DNA of 9,018 nucleotides from Acidobacteriota bacterium (lineage in GTDB: Bacteria; Acidobacteriota; Terriglobia; Terriglobales; Acidobacteriaceae): positions 1 through 9,018 of the forward strand of contig JAJYBT010000051.1 in the NCBI GenBank assembly GCA_021778875.1, given 5' to 3'. This document shows, piece by piece, positions 1-6,844 of the stretch. The position numbers and the translations under genes are program-made. Positions within the stretch are counted from its first letter, which is position 1, and the number at the start of each line of letters is the position of its first letter. The notes under the pieces are model-generated. The model did no database searches. It saw only the letters and a program-made list of their open reading frames with translations, and had not been told where the DNA came from.

Positions 1-807
1 GTGCAGAAAGGTGCAGTCGTGGATGGTGATGTCCGTGCTGGGATCGTCTGGACCCGGTGAGCCGGGCTGGCCGGATTTGATGGCGACGTTGTCGTCGCCG
101 ACGTCGATGGTCATGTGCTCGATGCGAAGGTGGTGCGCAGAGAAGGGATCGATGCCATCGGTGTTTGGCGAGCGCGCGGGGGCGAGGATCTTTCCGTTCC
201 GGATGAGAACGTTGCTGGTGTAGTAGAGAACGATTTGCCAGGAAGGCGAGTTCTGCGCGGTGATATTTTCGATGCGGATGTGGCTGCAGTGGTCGAAGAG
301 GATGAGGCGTGGACGCAGAGCGGGCGTGAAGTCGGGCATGTGCCGGTGGCTGTAGACGTCTGCCCACCAGGGCTGACCTGCGCCGTCGATGACGCCGCCG
401 CCGCGCAGCGTGATGTGGCTGGCGTGCGATGCGCTGATGAGAGGCTGCACGGCCGGCTCGCGCAACTCCTCGGTTGGGGGATAGTCGTGCCTATCCTGGC
501 TGCCGAGCAGTGTGGCGCCGGCTTGTACCTCAAGCGTGATGCGGCTCTTGAGAACGAGCGGGCCGGTGAGGAAGGTTCCGCTGGAGAGGCGAACGATGCC
601 GCCTGTGCCGGCGCAGGCGTCGATGGCGCTCTGGATGGCGCGCGTGTCCTTGGTTGTGCCGTCGCCTTTTGCGCCGTATGCGCGGACATCGCAGACGGGT
701 GCGGCGGAAGCGGCGATGCCGCTGAGCAGGACCGACGCAAGCAAGAGCAGCGCCGCGCAGACGCCGCGGATGCACCACAGGTTTGCACGATGGGATTGTT
801 GTTGCAT
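1..807 (-). CDS. GH28 polygalacturonase-family glycoside hydrolase (3' end beyond left edge)
   Basis: Secreted pectin-backbone hydrolase of family GH28 (polygalacturonase or rhamnogalacturonan hydrolase type); 269 residues are visible and the reading frame is still open at base 1. Residues 1-36 form a signal peptide (basic start, then LLLLASVLLSG and an AASAA stretch). DVRAYGAKGDG at 40-50 begins the right-handed beta-helix, as usual in bacterial members. The catalytic aspartates are present: NTDG at 215-218 (D217) and GDDN at 237-240 (D238, D239). The GHG histidine and the RIK motif of the family would lie past the edge. The ATG has a strong Shine-Dalgarno, AAAGGAG, 4 nt upstream. It lies 97 nt downstream of the sialidase-like gene on the same strand, so is probably the third gene of the operon, though I cannot exclude its own promoter. 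Which pectin linkage it cuts cannot be told from sequence. Confidence 0.93.
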   Translation of the reverse strand, partial: MQQQSHRANLWCIRGVCAALLLLASVLLSGIAASAAPVCDVRAYGAKGDGTTKDTRAIQSAIDACAGTGGIVRLSSGTFLTGPLVLKSRITLEVQAGATLLGSQDRHDYPPTEELREPAVQPLISASHASHITLRGGGVIDGAGQPWWADVYSHRHMPDFTPALRPRLILFDHCSHIRIENITAQNSPSWQIVLYYTSNVLIRNGKILAPARSPNTDGIDPFSAHHLRIEHMTIDVGDDNVAIKSGQPGSPGPDDPSTDITIHDCTFLH

Positions 808-811
808 GAAT

Positions 812-818
812 CTCCTTT
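812..818 (-). promoter_or_regulatory. Ribosome binding site of the GH28 gene
   Basis: AAAGGAG on the minus strand, 4 nt before the ATG at 807-805. It fixes the start immediately before the signal peptide. Confidence 0.75.
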
Positions 819-904
819 GAGGCAGCGGTATCGAACGTTGTTTACGGATGCGTCGCTGGTACGGCGGCGATTGCTGAGGCGCAGCGGACGAATGCCGAGC
901 GAAC

Positions 905-2047
905 TTAGTGCTGAGGTACATCGCGCAAAGGCAGGCGAACGAACTTGATGGTCTCGCGCCGCCAGGAGTAGGTGATGAGAACGTCTCCATTGGCGGCCTG
1001 CACAATGGCCGGATACGAGTATTGGCCGGGGCCGTCCTCAAGGGTTTTGAAAATGTGGAAGTGCTCTCCATCGCGGCTGACAGCCAGGTTGAGAGGCGTG
1101 CGCTGGTTATAGCTGTTGTTGAAGACGAGAAGGATGCATCCATCGCGTAGCCGCACTGCATCGATGCCGGAGTTGGGATTGGGCAGGTTGAGGAAGCGAG
1201 CCTGCGTCCATGTGGCGCCGTCGTCGTGGGAGTCTGCAACGGCGATGCGCGCGGATCGCGTGTGGCTGCGCGCATAGAAGCGCAGATGGTGGCCGCCGAG
1301 CGAAACGACCGCAGGCTGAATGATGCCGATGGTGGATTTCGCCGCCGGATATACCTTGGTGTGTACACTCTGCGCAGGATTACCTGCAGGCGCTGCAGGG
1401 TGCGCGGCGGCAGCAAGCGCGGCAGCGCCGGGCACGTCGAGGTTATCCGGCACGGTGATGGGGCCGAAGTGCGTCCAGGTGGCGCCATTGTCTGCGGAGC
1501 GCTCAATCCAGGCTGTCCACTTGCCGTTCTCGACGGACGATCCGCTGACGATGTCGCCGTTGGGGAGCACGAGCGGCTTATCCTTGATTGGCCCCAGAAT
1601 GCCGGAGGGAAGCGGTTCGGAGGCGCTCCAGGTGACGCCTTCGTCGCTGCTCCATTTGCGCGCGCCGAGCCATGTGCTGGGATGCGTGCCGAACTTGTAG
1701 TAGAGCCAGAGCCTGCCATCGCGCGTGTGGAAGAGGACGGGATTCCAGCATGCGACCCCCGCGGCCCGCGCCAACTCGATGGGAGCGCTCCACGTACCGT
1801 AATGCAGGCGAGCGCCATAGATGGCGACGTCTGGCGCGCCCTCTTTGGTTCCGGCAAACCATGCGACGAGGATGTCGCCGTTCTTCAGCTCAACCAGTGT
1901 GGAGGCATGATTATCGCGCTGCGTGCCCGGCAGAGCGTTGCCGCTGGAGAGGGGCGGAAAGAGGAAGCCGGTTCCGCTGTCCTGACCGTAGGCACAAACG
2001 AATCCAACACAGCAGATCCAAGCGAACACGCGCACAAGGAGTTTCAT
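905..2047 (-). CDS. Exported sialidase-like (BNR/Asp-box, COG4692-type) beta-propeller hydrolase
   Basis: A 380-residue protein with signal peptide MKLLVRVFAWICCVGFVCAYG. Three clear Asp boxes (S-x-D-x-G-x-T-W) lie at 133-140, 184-191 and 273-280, with a degenerate one near 324, marking blades of a six-bladed sialidase-like propeller. RDNHASTLVELKNGD (44-58) and the C-terminal YSYPAIVQ (344-351) plus TYSWRRETIKFV (359-370) resemble the 'predicted neuraminidase' group COG4692/BNR_2. I see no canonical FRIP motif of true exo-sialidases, so sialic acid is not a safe substrate; a plant uronic or keto-deoxy sugar would fit the neighbours better (inference). An Ala/Pro-rich low-complexity stretch interrupts the fold at about 208-225. 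The ATG at 2047 is chosen because it overlaps the rhamnosidase stop as ATGA, has AAGG 8 nt upstream and starts the signal peptide; an ATG seven codons earlier (2065) is the alternative. Confidence 0.85.
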   Translation of the reverse strand: MKLLVRVFAWICCVGFVCAYGQDSGTGFLFPPLSSGNALPGTQRDNHASTLVELKNGDILVAWFAGTKEGAPDVAIYGARLHYGTWSAPIELARAAGVACWNPVLFHTRDGRLWLYYKFGTHPSTWLGARKWSSDEGVTWSASEPLPSGILGPIKDKPLVLPNGDIVSGSSVENGKWTAWIERSADNGATWTHFGPITVPDNLDVPGAAALAAAAHPAAPAGNPAQSVHTKVYPAAKSTIGIIQPAVVSLGGHHLRFYARSHTRSARIAVADSHDDGATWTQARFLNLPNPNSGIDAVRLRDGCILLVFNNSYNQRTPLNLAVSRDGEHFHIFKTLEDGPGQYSYPAIVQAANGDVLITYSWRRETIKFVRLPLRDVPQH

Positions 2048-4437
2048 TGCGATTGCCTTATACATAAAAGTTGTCCAGCCTGATTCCAGATGGTGCTGAC
2101 TCCTGGATCGCCGGTGGCAGCAGTAGTTCCGATGGAGCGGCCGTTGCACTGCCATCGGCCTGCGGGCAAAAGAACTTCAGCCGTCATGCCGGAGGGAGTG
2201 GTGACTGCGATCCGCGCAGGGGCTGCCTCAACACGCAAGGCGCCGAGCGGTGTTGCGACTGCTCCTTTGATCCATTGGAGACCCGCGAGATCGGGACGCA
2301 CCTGCACGCGTTGATCGCCGGGCTGGCGCGATGTAACGCCGATAATCTGCTCGAGGAGCCATGCGGCGGGACTGCTGGACCAGCCGTGGCTGAGGCTAGT
2401 GTAATAGCCAACTTTATCGTCGGCCTGCAGCCGCGCGTGCGGATCGGAGGCGGCCCATTGCGGGTCCCACGCCTCCCAGAAGCTTGTTGCGCCGGCGTTG
2501 AGCATGCTGCCCCAGTAGGCGCGCATCCATGCAAGAGCCTGCTGCCTGTGCCCCAGCTCTGCCATGGCTGCGAGCAGATAACTGCCGTAGTAGGGCGTGA
2601 TGACGTCGTAGGATTTGCGCTCTGCAACGGTTCTGGCAAGGACGCTCCATACGGCGCGACGCTGGGCCGGAGTTTGCACGGCTCCCGCGAGCACGGCGAT
2701 GGCGTTGGTCTGCCAGCGATCGCCGAATGCGCCTTGCGCATTTGTGAGGAACTGCTGCGCGGCTGTAGTCATGGCGTCCGCGAGAGCGTCATATTGCTGC
2801 GAATGGGCGTTGTCGCCCACGAGACGAAGGAGCCATGCTGCGCGGCGAAAGGCGAGAAGGTACTCGAAGTGAACGGCGCGTCGCGCTTCAGGGGAATCAC
2901 TACTGAACTCCGGAGCCCAGTCGACGAAGGGCTTGCCGCCACCTTTGGCAGCGTAAATATTGTGGGCATCAAGATCGCGCTGCATGAGGGCAAGGAGCTG
3001 CAGCATGCGGCTGTGCACGTTGCCTAATTGAGGAAGATCACCCCAGCGCATGACGTACTCAGACTCGCTGATGACCCACCAGGCCGAGTAGCCCGGCAGG
3101 CCGTTGACCGGGCCCGTGACGGGAGCATTGCCAATGCTGTCCTCCAGGCCTGCCCGCACCAGACGCGCGTCGCCATACACGTCGGCGATGACGCGATCGA
3201 TGACCTCGTTGTCGCCAGCCCAGCGGCCGCGGTCTCGCTTGATGCCGTCGAGGATCGAGTCCTGCATGGACAGATGCGCTGTATCGACTGCGGTGTTCCA
3301 GATGCGATTCAGTGTTGGATCGCTCGATTCGAAGCTGGCTACTTGGGAAGCGGGATAGGCGATTGCTTCTGCTGCGACGTTGGCTTTCGGCTTTGGATCG
3401 GCATAGCGCACGAGGGCATAACGGAAGCCGGTTTTGGGGCCGTGCGCGATGTGACCTGCGGGGGCATCCAGCGAAATGTCGCCGAGGAAGGGCTGATGGA
3501 GCAGCTCGCCAAGGGACTCTCCGTAGCGGATGGTGGCATGGACCGCATGGGTGCGCGCCGTGATGAGCAGGCGTCCGTTCAGCTCGTGTCCAAAGTCGAG
3601 CAGCAGACCATCGGTGGTTGCGGTGGTCGTTGCCGGTGGCAGAAGGCAATTCGCCAGGTAGGGAGCTTCTCCGAGATAACCAGGCCATGCATACATGCCT
3701 GCATCGGCGTTCCACTGGAAGAAGTCGATGTTGCTTTCAATGCCGCCGAGGGTTGCGACGGGCTTCCACGCGGCGTCGTTGAAGTGAGGCGACTGCCATC
3801 CGCTCGATGGCGTGGTTGTGCTCTTCCACGTAGCGTCACTCTGGAGCAGCGGGGATGCGGGCACGCCCTGATCCGCAGGCAGAATTTTGACCGCGAGGAC
3901 TTCGCCGGAGTTGAGCCAGCTGGTCTGCAGCGAGTTGGTGTGGTGATGGCTTCCGTAGCCGCGCACAACCTCGAGTGCGAGGGTGTTGTCTCCTGTGCGA
4001 AGGAAGGGCGCGACGTGTATCGCCATGGCGGCAAAGCCGATGTGATGACTGCCGTTGTAGTGAAGCGTTGTTACGAGGTTGCCGTTGATCCATACGTGAG
4101 CGATGCGCGGGCCGGCAACATAGAGTGTGGCTTTGGGCGGAGGCTGGGCGAGCGTGAACGACGTGCGGAAGAAATGCGGCTCGACCTTGAAGTCATCGCG
4201 CTTCAGCCGGCTGAGTTCCTGCGGATGGGTGATGACCGCTGCGTCGTCCGCGGTCCAGATATATTGCTCGGCCAGCGGCGCGTGAAAGCTGCCGATTGTC
4301 TGGCTGGGAGAGGCGCCGCACATCGCTTCCGGCGCTTCCCCGGGCGTCGTCATCGCGGCGTTCGCAGGCTGCGCGAAAGCGGCACTGCACGCGGCGGCCA
4401 GAAGGAAGGCGCTGAGCGAGTGGAGAGACGGATGCAT
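2044..4437 (-). CDS. Exported GH78-type alpha-L-rhamnosidase
   Basis: A 797-residue inverting glycosidase that would remove terminal alpha-L-rhamnose from plant glycans. Signal peptide 1-27 with an AFAQPANA end. Residues about 45-190 and 195-365 look like beta-sandwich carbohydrate-binding modules (DFGHELNGRL at 281-290, a segment typical of GH78). The (alpha/alpha)6 catalytic barrel runs about 370-700, followed by a C-terminal beta-domain. The acid motif is DGIKRDRGRWAGD (397-409). Against the GH78 pattern D-x-P-x-R-E-x-x-G-W-x-G-D, the general-acid Glu is Asp402, while D397, R401 and D409 are kept. The probable base is E655 in ATSFWEAWD (650-658), and SHGWSSSP (683-690) is also family-typical. 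The start at 4437 has GAGAGG 5 nt upstream and sits directly before the signal peptide; the frame is open 50 codons further upstream, but with no export signal there. First gene of the minus-strand operon; its stop overlaps the next start. Confidence 0.92.
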   Translation of the reverse strand: MHPSLHSLSAFLLAAACSAAFAQPANAAMTTPGEAPEAMCGASPSQTIGSFHAPLAEQYIWTADDAAVITHPQELSRLKRDDFKVEPHFFRTSFTLAQPPPKATLYVAGPRIAHVWINGNLVTTLHYNGSHHIGFAAMAIHVAPFLRTGDNTLALEVVRGYGSHHHTNSLQTSWLNSGEVLAVKILPADQGVPASPLLQSDATWKSTTTPSSGWQSPHFNDAAWKPVATLGGIESNIDFFQWNADAGMYAWPGYLGEAPYLANCLLPPATTTATTDGLLLDFGHELNGRLLITARTHAVHATIRYGESLGELLHQPFLGDISLDAPAGHIAHGPKTGFRYALVRYADPKPKANVAAEAIAYPASQVASFESSDPTLNRIWNTAVDTAHLSMQDSILDGIKRDRGRWAGDNEVIDRVIADVYGDARLVRAGLEDSIGNAPVTGPVNGLPGYSAWWVISESEYVMRWGDLPQLGNVHSRMLQLLALMQRDLDAHNIYAAKGGGKPFVDWAPEFSSDSPEARRAVHFEYLLAFRRAAWLLRLVGDNAHSQQYDALADAMTTAAQQFLTNAQGAFGDRWQTNAIAVLAGAVQTPAQRRAVWSVLARTVAERKSYDVITPYYGSYLLAAMAELGHRQQALAWMRAYWGSMLNAGATSFWEAWDPQWAASDPHARLQADDKVGYYTSLSHGWSSSPAAWLLEQIIGVTSRQPGDQRVQVRPDLAGLQWIKGAVATPLGALRVEAAPARIAVTTPSGMTAEVLLPAGRWQCNGRSIGTTAATGDPGVSTIWNQAGQLLCIRQSQ

Positions 4438-4442
4438 GGCAA

Positions 4443-4448
4443 CCTCTC
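4443..4448 (-). promoter_or_regulatory. Ribosome binding site of the rhamnosidase gene
   Basis: GAGAGG on the minus strand, 5 nt before the ATG at 4437-4435. This supports the start at the signal peptide over the longer open frame, which begins at 4587. Confidence 0.7.
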
Positions 4449-4499
4449 TTATACACGCTGCGGCAAAGGGCAGGTCCCCGCATTTAGACAGTTCTCGAG

Positions 4500-4516
4500 A
4501 TTCCGCGGACCGGAAT
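4500..4516. repeat. Inverted repeat ATTCCG-5-CGGAAT, candidate operator
   Basis: A perfect 6-bp inverted repeat with a 5-bp spacer, made of two facing copies of the intergenic hexamer. It is centred about 70 bp upstream of the rhamnosidase ATG, a plausible position for a regulator site on that operon. No family of regulator can be assigned from it. Confidence 0.4.
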
Positions 4517-4700
4517 TTGAGTGTGGCCTGCGTGTTTGCGCGGTTGGCGCGATGTGCGTCGTGTTGGCAAGCCAGGTGGATGTGCATTCATGGACGGGCA
4601 GTGTAGATTCCGTGGCCGCTGCTGCGCCTGCAGGCCATTTGCGGCAGGCACGCGGCCGGGCGAGCACGGGGCGAGTACGGCTCGGCGCTTTCCGTTGCAT

Positions 4701-4719
4701 CATTCCAGCGCACGGAATG
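4701..4719. repeat. Inverted repeat CATTCC-7-GGAATG, candidate operator
   Basis: A perfect 6-bp inverted repeat with a 7-bp spacer; two further pairs (4699/4721 and 4698/4722) extend it after one mismatch. The right arm overlaps the CGGAAT copy at 4713-4718. It lies about 150 bp upstream of the racemase-like GTG start. Confidence 0.35.
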
Positions 4720-4848
4720 CTGTCGATGTTGAGTGTCGAGACTGGCCGACGGAGGATTTCCGCGGGATGCTCTTGACCGGAATCAAGCGGCTCTGTTCGG
4801 CTGCGCAAAACAGGGGCTTTGCACTTGCCCAGCGCAATCCGCTTGTCT

Positions 4849-4855
4849 GAGAGGA
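4849..4855 (+). promoter_or_regulatory. Ribosome binding site deciding the GTG start at 4862
   Basis: GAGAGGA, 6 nt before GTG at 4862-4864. The frame also has an upstream ATG at 4733, but the 43 residues it would add do not look like protein of this family, and the Shine-Dalgarno position favours the GTG. Confidence 0.7.
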
Positions 4856-4861
4856 ACTATC

Positions 4862-5563
4862 GTGGTCACAACGGCTCGTCCAACGCTAGCACTGATCCAT
4901 ACCAGCCCAACATTGACGCCGGTCTTTACCGCACTTTGCCGTCAGCATCTGCCGGAGGCCGACTTCTTTCACATGGTGGATGAGAGCCTGATCCAGGACA
5001 CGATACGCGCGGGCAGGCTGCGGAAGATGACGATGCGCCGCGTTGTGGAGCAGGTGGCATCGGCTGCTGCGGCGGGCGCAGATGCGGTGCTTGTGACGTG
5101 CTCCTCGATTGGCCCGGGAGTTGCGCTGGCACAGCAACTCTTTGACCTGCCGGTGTTGCGCATCGATGAAGCGATGGCAGAGGTGGCGGTGCGCGAGGGG
5201 CATCGGATTGGCGTGCTGGCCACCCTGCGCACCACGCTGGACCCCACCACGGAGCTGCTGCGCCAGAAGGCGGCAGATGCGAACCGCAGTGTCGAACTGG
5301 TAGAGTGCCTGTGTGAAGGCGCATTTCCCGCAGTGCTGGCCGGCGATACAGAGACACATGACAGGCTGCTGCGAAAGGCGCTCTTGGAGGACTTGAAGGG
5401 AGTGGACCTGATCGTGCTGGCACAGGCATCGATGGCGCGTGTTGTGGCGACGCTGGAGCCCGGAGCACTGGCGATGCCGGTGCTTTCAAGCCCTGAGCTT
5501 GCCGTGCTGCAGGCACGCCGGGTGCTGGTTGGCGCACAGGCCGCGGAGAGGGACAGCGTTTGA
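4862..5563 (+). CDS. Asp/Glu/hydantoin racemase-superfamily protein with a single catalytic cysteine
   Basis: A 233-residue cytoplasmic protein, the usual size for the two-lobed Asp/Glu/hydantoin racemase superfamily (PF01177), which also includes maleate isomerase and arylmalonate decarboxylase. Lobe 1 starts LALIHTSPTLTP (9-20) and carries the first catalytic cysteine in VLVTCSSIGP (C80). Lobe 2 starts HRIGVLATLRTTLDP (114-128). Where racemases have the second cysteine (VLGCAGM-type), this protein reads VLAQASM (185-191), with Gln188 at the Cys position. A two-base racemization mechanism is therefore unlikely; a one-cysteine isomerase, decarboxylase or related reaction on a small carboxylic acid is more plausible (inference). 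The GTG start has a good ribosome binding site. Its stop overlaps the transporter start as TTGA, so the two are almost certainly co-translated and act on related compounds. The substrate is unknown. Confidence 0.85.
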   Translation: MVTTARPTLALIHTSPTLTPVFTALCRQHLPEADFFHMVDESLIQDTIRAGRLRKMTMRRVVEQVASAAAAGADAVLVTCSSIGPGVALAQQLFDLPVLRIDEAMAEVAVREGHRIGVLATLRTTLDPTTELLRQKAADANRSVELVECLCEGAFPAVLAGDTETHDRLLRKALLEDLKGVDLIVLAQASMARVVATLEPGALAMPVLSSPELAVLQARRVLVGAQAAERDSV

Positions 5564-6807
5564 AACGGCGCCACAGAGTGCTCGGCCTGCTGAGCGCACT
5601 GTCCATCCTTACATTTCTTGACCGCATGGCGATTGCCGTGACCGGTCCTCCCATTCAATCGGATCTGCATATCTCGACCGTGGAATGGGGCTGGGTGCTG
5701 AGCGGATACGTGCTCGCCAATGGCCTGTTCGAGATTCCTTCCGGCGTGATGGGAGACCGGCACGGGCAGCGGGTTGAGCTTACGCGGATTGTTACGTGGT
5801 GGTCAGCCTTTACGACGCTGACGGCGTGGTGCCATCGATTCTGGCAACTGGCCGCGGCGCGGTTTTTCTTCGGGATGGGTTCGGCCGGAGCGTATCCCAA
5901 TGCCGCGGGGGCGATCTCCCGCTGGTTCCCGGCACGGGAGCGCGCGCGCAGCCAGGGAACGCTGTGGGCGGCCAGTCGCCTGGGGGGCGTGCTGGCGCCG
6001 CTGCTGATTGTTCCGCTGCAGTATCTCTTCGGGTGGCGCGCGGTGTTTTTCCTGCTGGGCGTGCTGGGTTTTGTGTGGGCAGTAGTGTGGCACAGGCTGT
6101 ATCGCGACCGGCCGGAAGAGGACCCCGGTCTTTCAGCAGAGGAGCGGGCGGAGATCGAGGACGGCGGCGTGCGGGAGCGTGCGGGGGCCGTTCCGTTTCA
6201 GCGTGCTCTGCGTTCGCGCGCGCTGTGGATGGTGGTGCTGGCCTATGGATGCTATGGATGCTGCAGCTGGTTTTACTTCTCCTGGTTTCCGGCGTGGTTT
6301 CTGCATAAGACGGGACTTCCGCTGGAGGGCATGCTGCTGACATCGCTGCCGTTTGCATTGGGAATTGCAGGCAACCTGGCGGGCGGCGTGCTGAGCGACC
6401 GGCTTGCGGCGCGCTGGGGCGCCAAGCGGGCGCTGCGCCTGATTCCGGGCGTGTGCCTGACCGGCACCGCGGTGGTGATTGTTGCGATGACGTTGTGCCA
6501 CGGCGTTCTCTGCGTGCTGGTGCTCTCAAGTGTCGGCTTTGGCGCGATGGACCTGATGCTGCCTTCTGCGTGGGCGATGTGCGTGGCGATTGGAGGCCGC
6601 GCCAGCGGCACCGCGACAGGCATGATGAACACCGCAGGCCAGGCGGGAGGATTCTTCTGCACGATTCTGTTTGGCTACATTGTGCAGTTGACCGGCAACT
6701 ACAACTTGCCGCTTTGGCTTATCGCTGGAATGGTTGTGACGAGCGCGGCGATTTTTGCGAGTATCGACTGCACGCAGCGAATCGATGCGGACCTCGCTGC
6801 CTGCTGA
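5560..6807 (+). CDS. MFS transporter, anion:cation symporter (ACS) type, probable acid-sugar uptake
   Basis: A 415-residue inner-membrane carrier with about 12 hydrophobic segments in two halves, split by a polar loop near 181-218 (RDRPEEDPGLSAEERAEIED). ACS-family hallmarks: FLDRMAIAV in TM1 (19-27; the Arg position matches a substrate-contacting Arg in galactonate-type carriers), motif A GVMGDRHGQR (62-71), GMGSAGAYPNAAGAISRWFP (105-124), and the second-half motif GVLSDRLAARWGAKR (276-290). Characterised relatives import hexuronates, hexonates and aldarates with protons. It starts at TTG 5560, overlapping the previous stop; GGAGAGGGA lies 6 nt upstream, and the next ATG (5626) would remove much of TM1. 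Context suggests import of a pectin-derived acid sugar, possibly one handled by the kinase and RuBisCO-like protein; that substrate is inference. Confidence 0.9.
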   Translation: MKRRHRVLGLLSALSILTFLDRMAIAVTGPPIQSDLHISTVEWGWVLSGYVLANGLFEIPSGVMGDRHGQRVELTRIVTWWSAFTTLTAWCHRFWQLAAARFFFGMGSAGAYPNAAGAISRWFPARERARSQGTLWAASRLGGVLAPLLIVPLQYLFGWRAVFFLLGVLGFVWAVVWHRLYRDRPEEDPGLSAEERAEIEDGGVRERAGAVPFQRALRSRALWMVVLAYGCYGCCSWFYFSWFPAWFLHKTGLPLEGMLLTSLPFALGIAGNLAGGVLSDRLAARWGAKRALRLIPGVCLTGTAVVIVAMTLCHGVLCVLVLSSVGFGAMDLMLPSAWAMCVAIGGRASGTATGMMNTAGQAGGFFCTILFGYIVQLTGNYNLPLWLIAGMVVTSAAIFASIDCTQRIDADLAAC

Positions 6808-6813
6808 AGGTGC

Positions 6814-6844
6814 CGTGCTGCGTTAACAACTGTCGTGCAGCACG
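6814..6844. terminator. Weak stem-loop between convergent genes, possible terminator
   Basis: A perfect 8-bp inverted repeat, CGTGCTGC and GCAGCACG, with a 15-nt loop (6822-6836). It straddles the 15-nt gap between the transporter stop (6807) and the kinase stop, extending into the kinase's last codons. No T-run follows on either strand, so intrinsic termination is uncertain. Confidence 0.3.

Larger units (their letters stand above)
4438..4861. promoter_or_regulatory. Divergent intergenic control region with repeated ATTCCG motif
   Basis: 424 nt between the divergently transcribed rhamnosidase and racemase-like genes. I see no gene in it: open frames crossing it lack recognisable protein and are extensions of coding frames or shadows. 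It holds five copies of ATTCCG or its complement, at 4500-4505 (+), 4511-4516 (-), 4607-4612 (+), 4713-4718 (-) and 4778-4783 (-). Two are built into inverted repeats. Other small palindromes are TCTCGAGA (4493-4500), GCCTGCAGGC (4626-4635) and CTTGA-6-TCAAG (4772-4787). I could not identify a convincing sigma-70 promoter for either side. Both operons presumably start here, perhaps under shared control by a regulator encoded elsewhere (inference). Confidence 0.55.

Noticed and set aside
115..948. Plus-strand open frame of 277 codons over the GH28 gene
   Set aside because: No recognisable protein; the minus strand encodes signal peptide plus GH28 catalytic motifs across the same bases.
2038..2070. 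ATG at 2065 (seven codons upstream) as start of the sialidase-like gene
   Set aside because: It lacks a well-placed Shine-Dalgarno, while ATG 2047 overlaps the rhamnosidase stop as ATGA and begins a clean signal peptide; kept only as an alternative.
4400..4430. Lipoprotein signal (AAAC) in the rhamnosidase leader
   Set aside because: The -3 residue is Ala rather than Leu/Val/Ile, and a better signal peptidase I site (AFA-QPANA) follows.
3028..4776. Plus-strand open frame of 582 codons opposite the rhamnosidase gene
   Set aside because: It is a mirror of the GH78 coding frame in GC-rich DNA; the translation is Cys/Gly/Arg-rich without domains, while the minus strand gives a full family protein.
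4773..4801. TTGACC at 4773 as a -35 box for the plus operon
   Set aside because: At a 17-nt spacing the -10 position reads TTCGGC, far from TATAAT, so a sigma-70 promoter is not supported.
4733..4861. ATG at 4733 as start of the racemase-like gene
   Set aside because: The 43 added residues look unlike the family, and the Shine-Dalgarno GAGAGGA sits just before the GTG at 4862.
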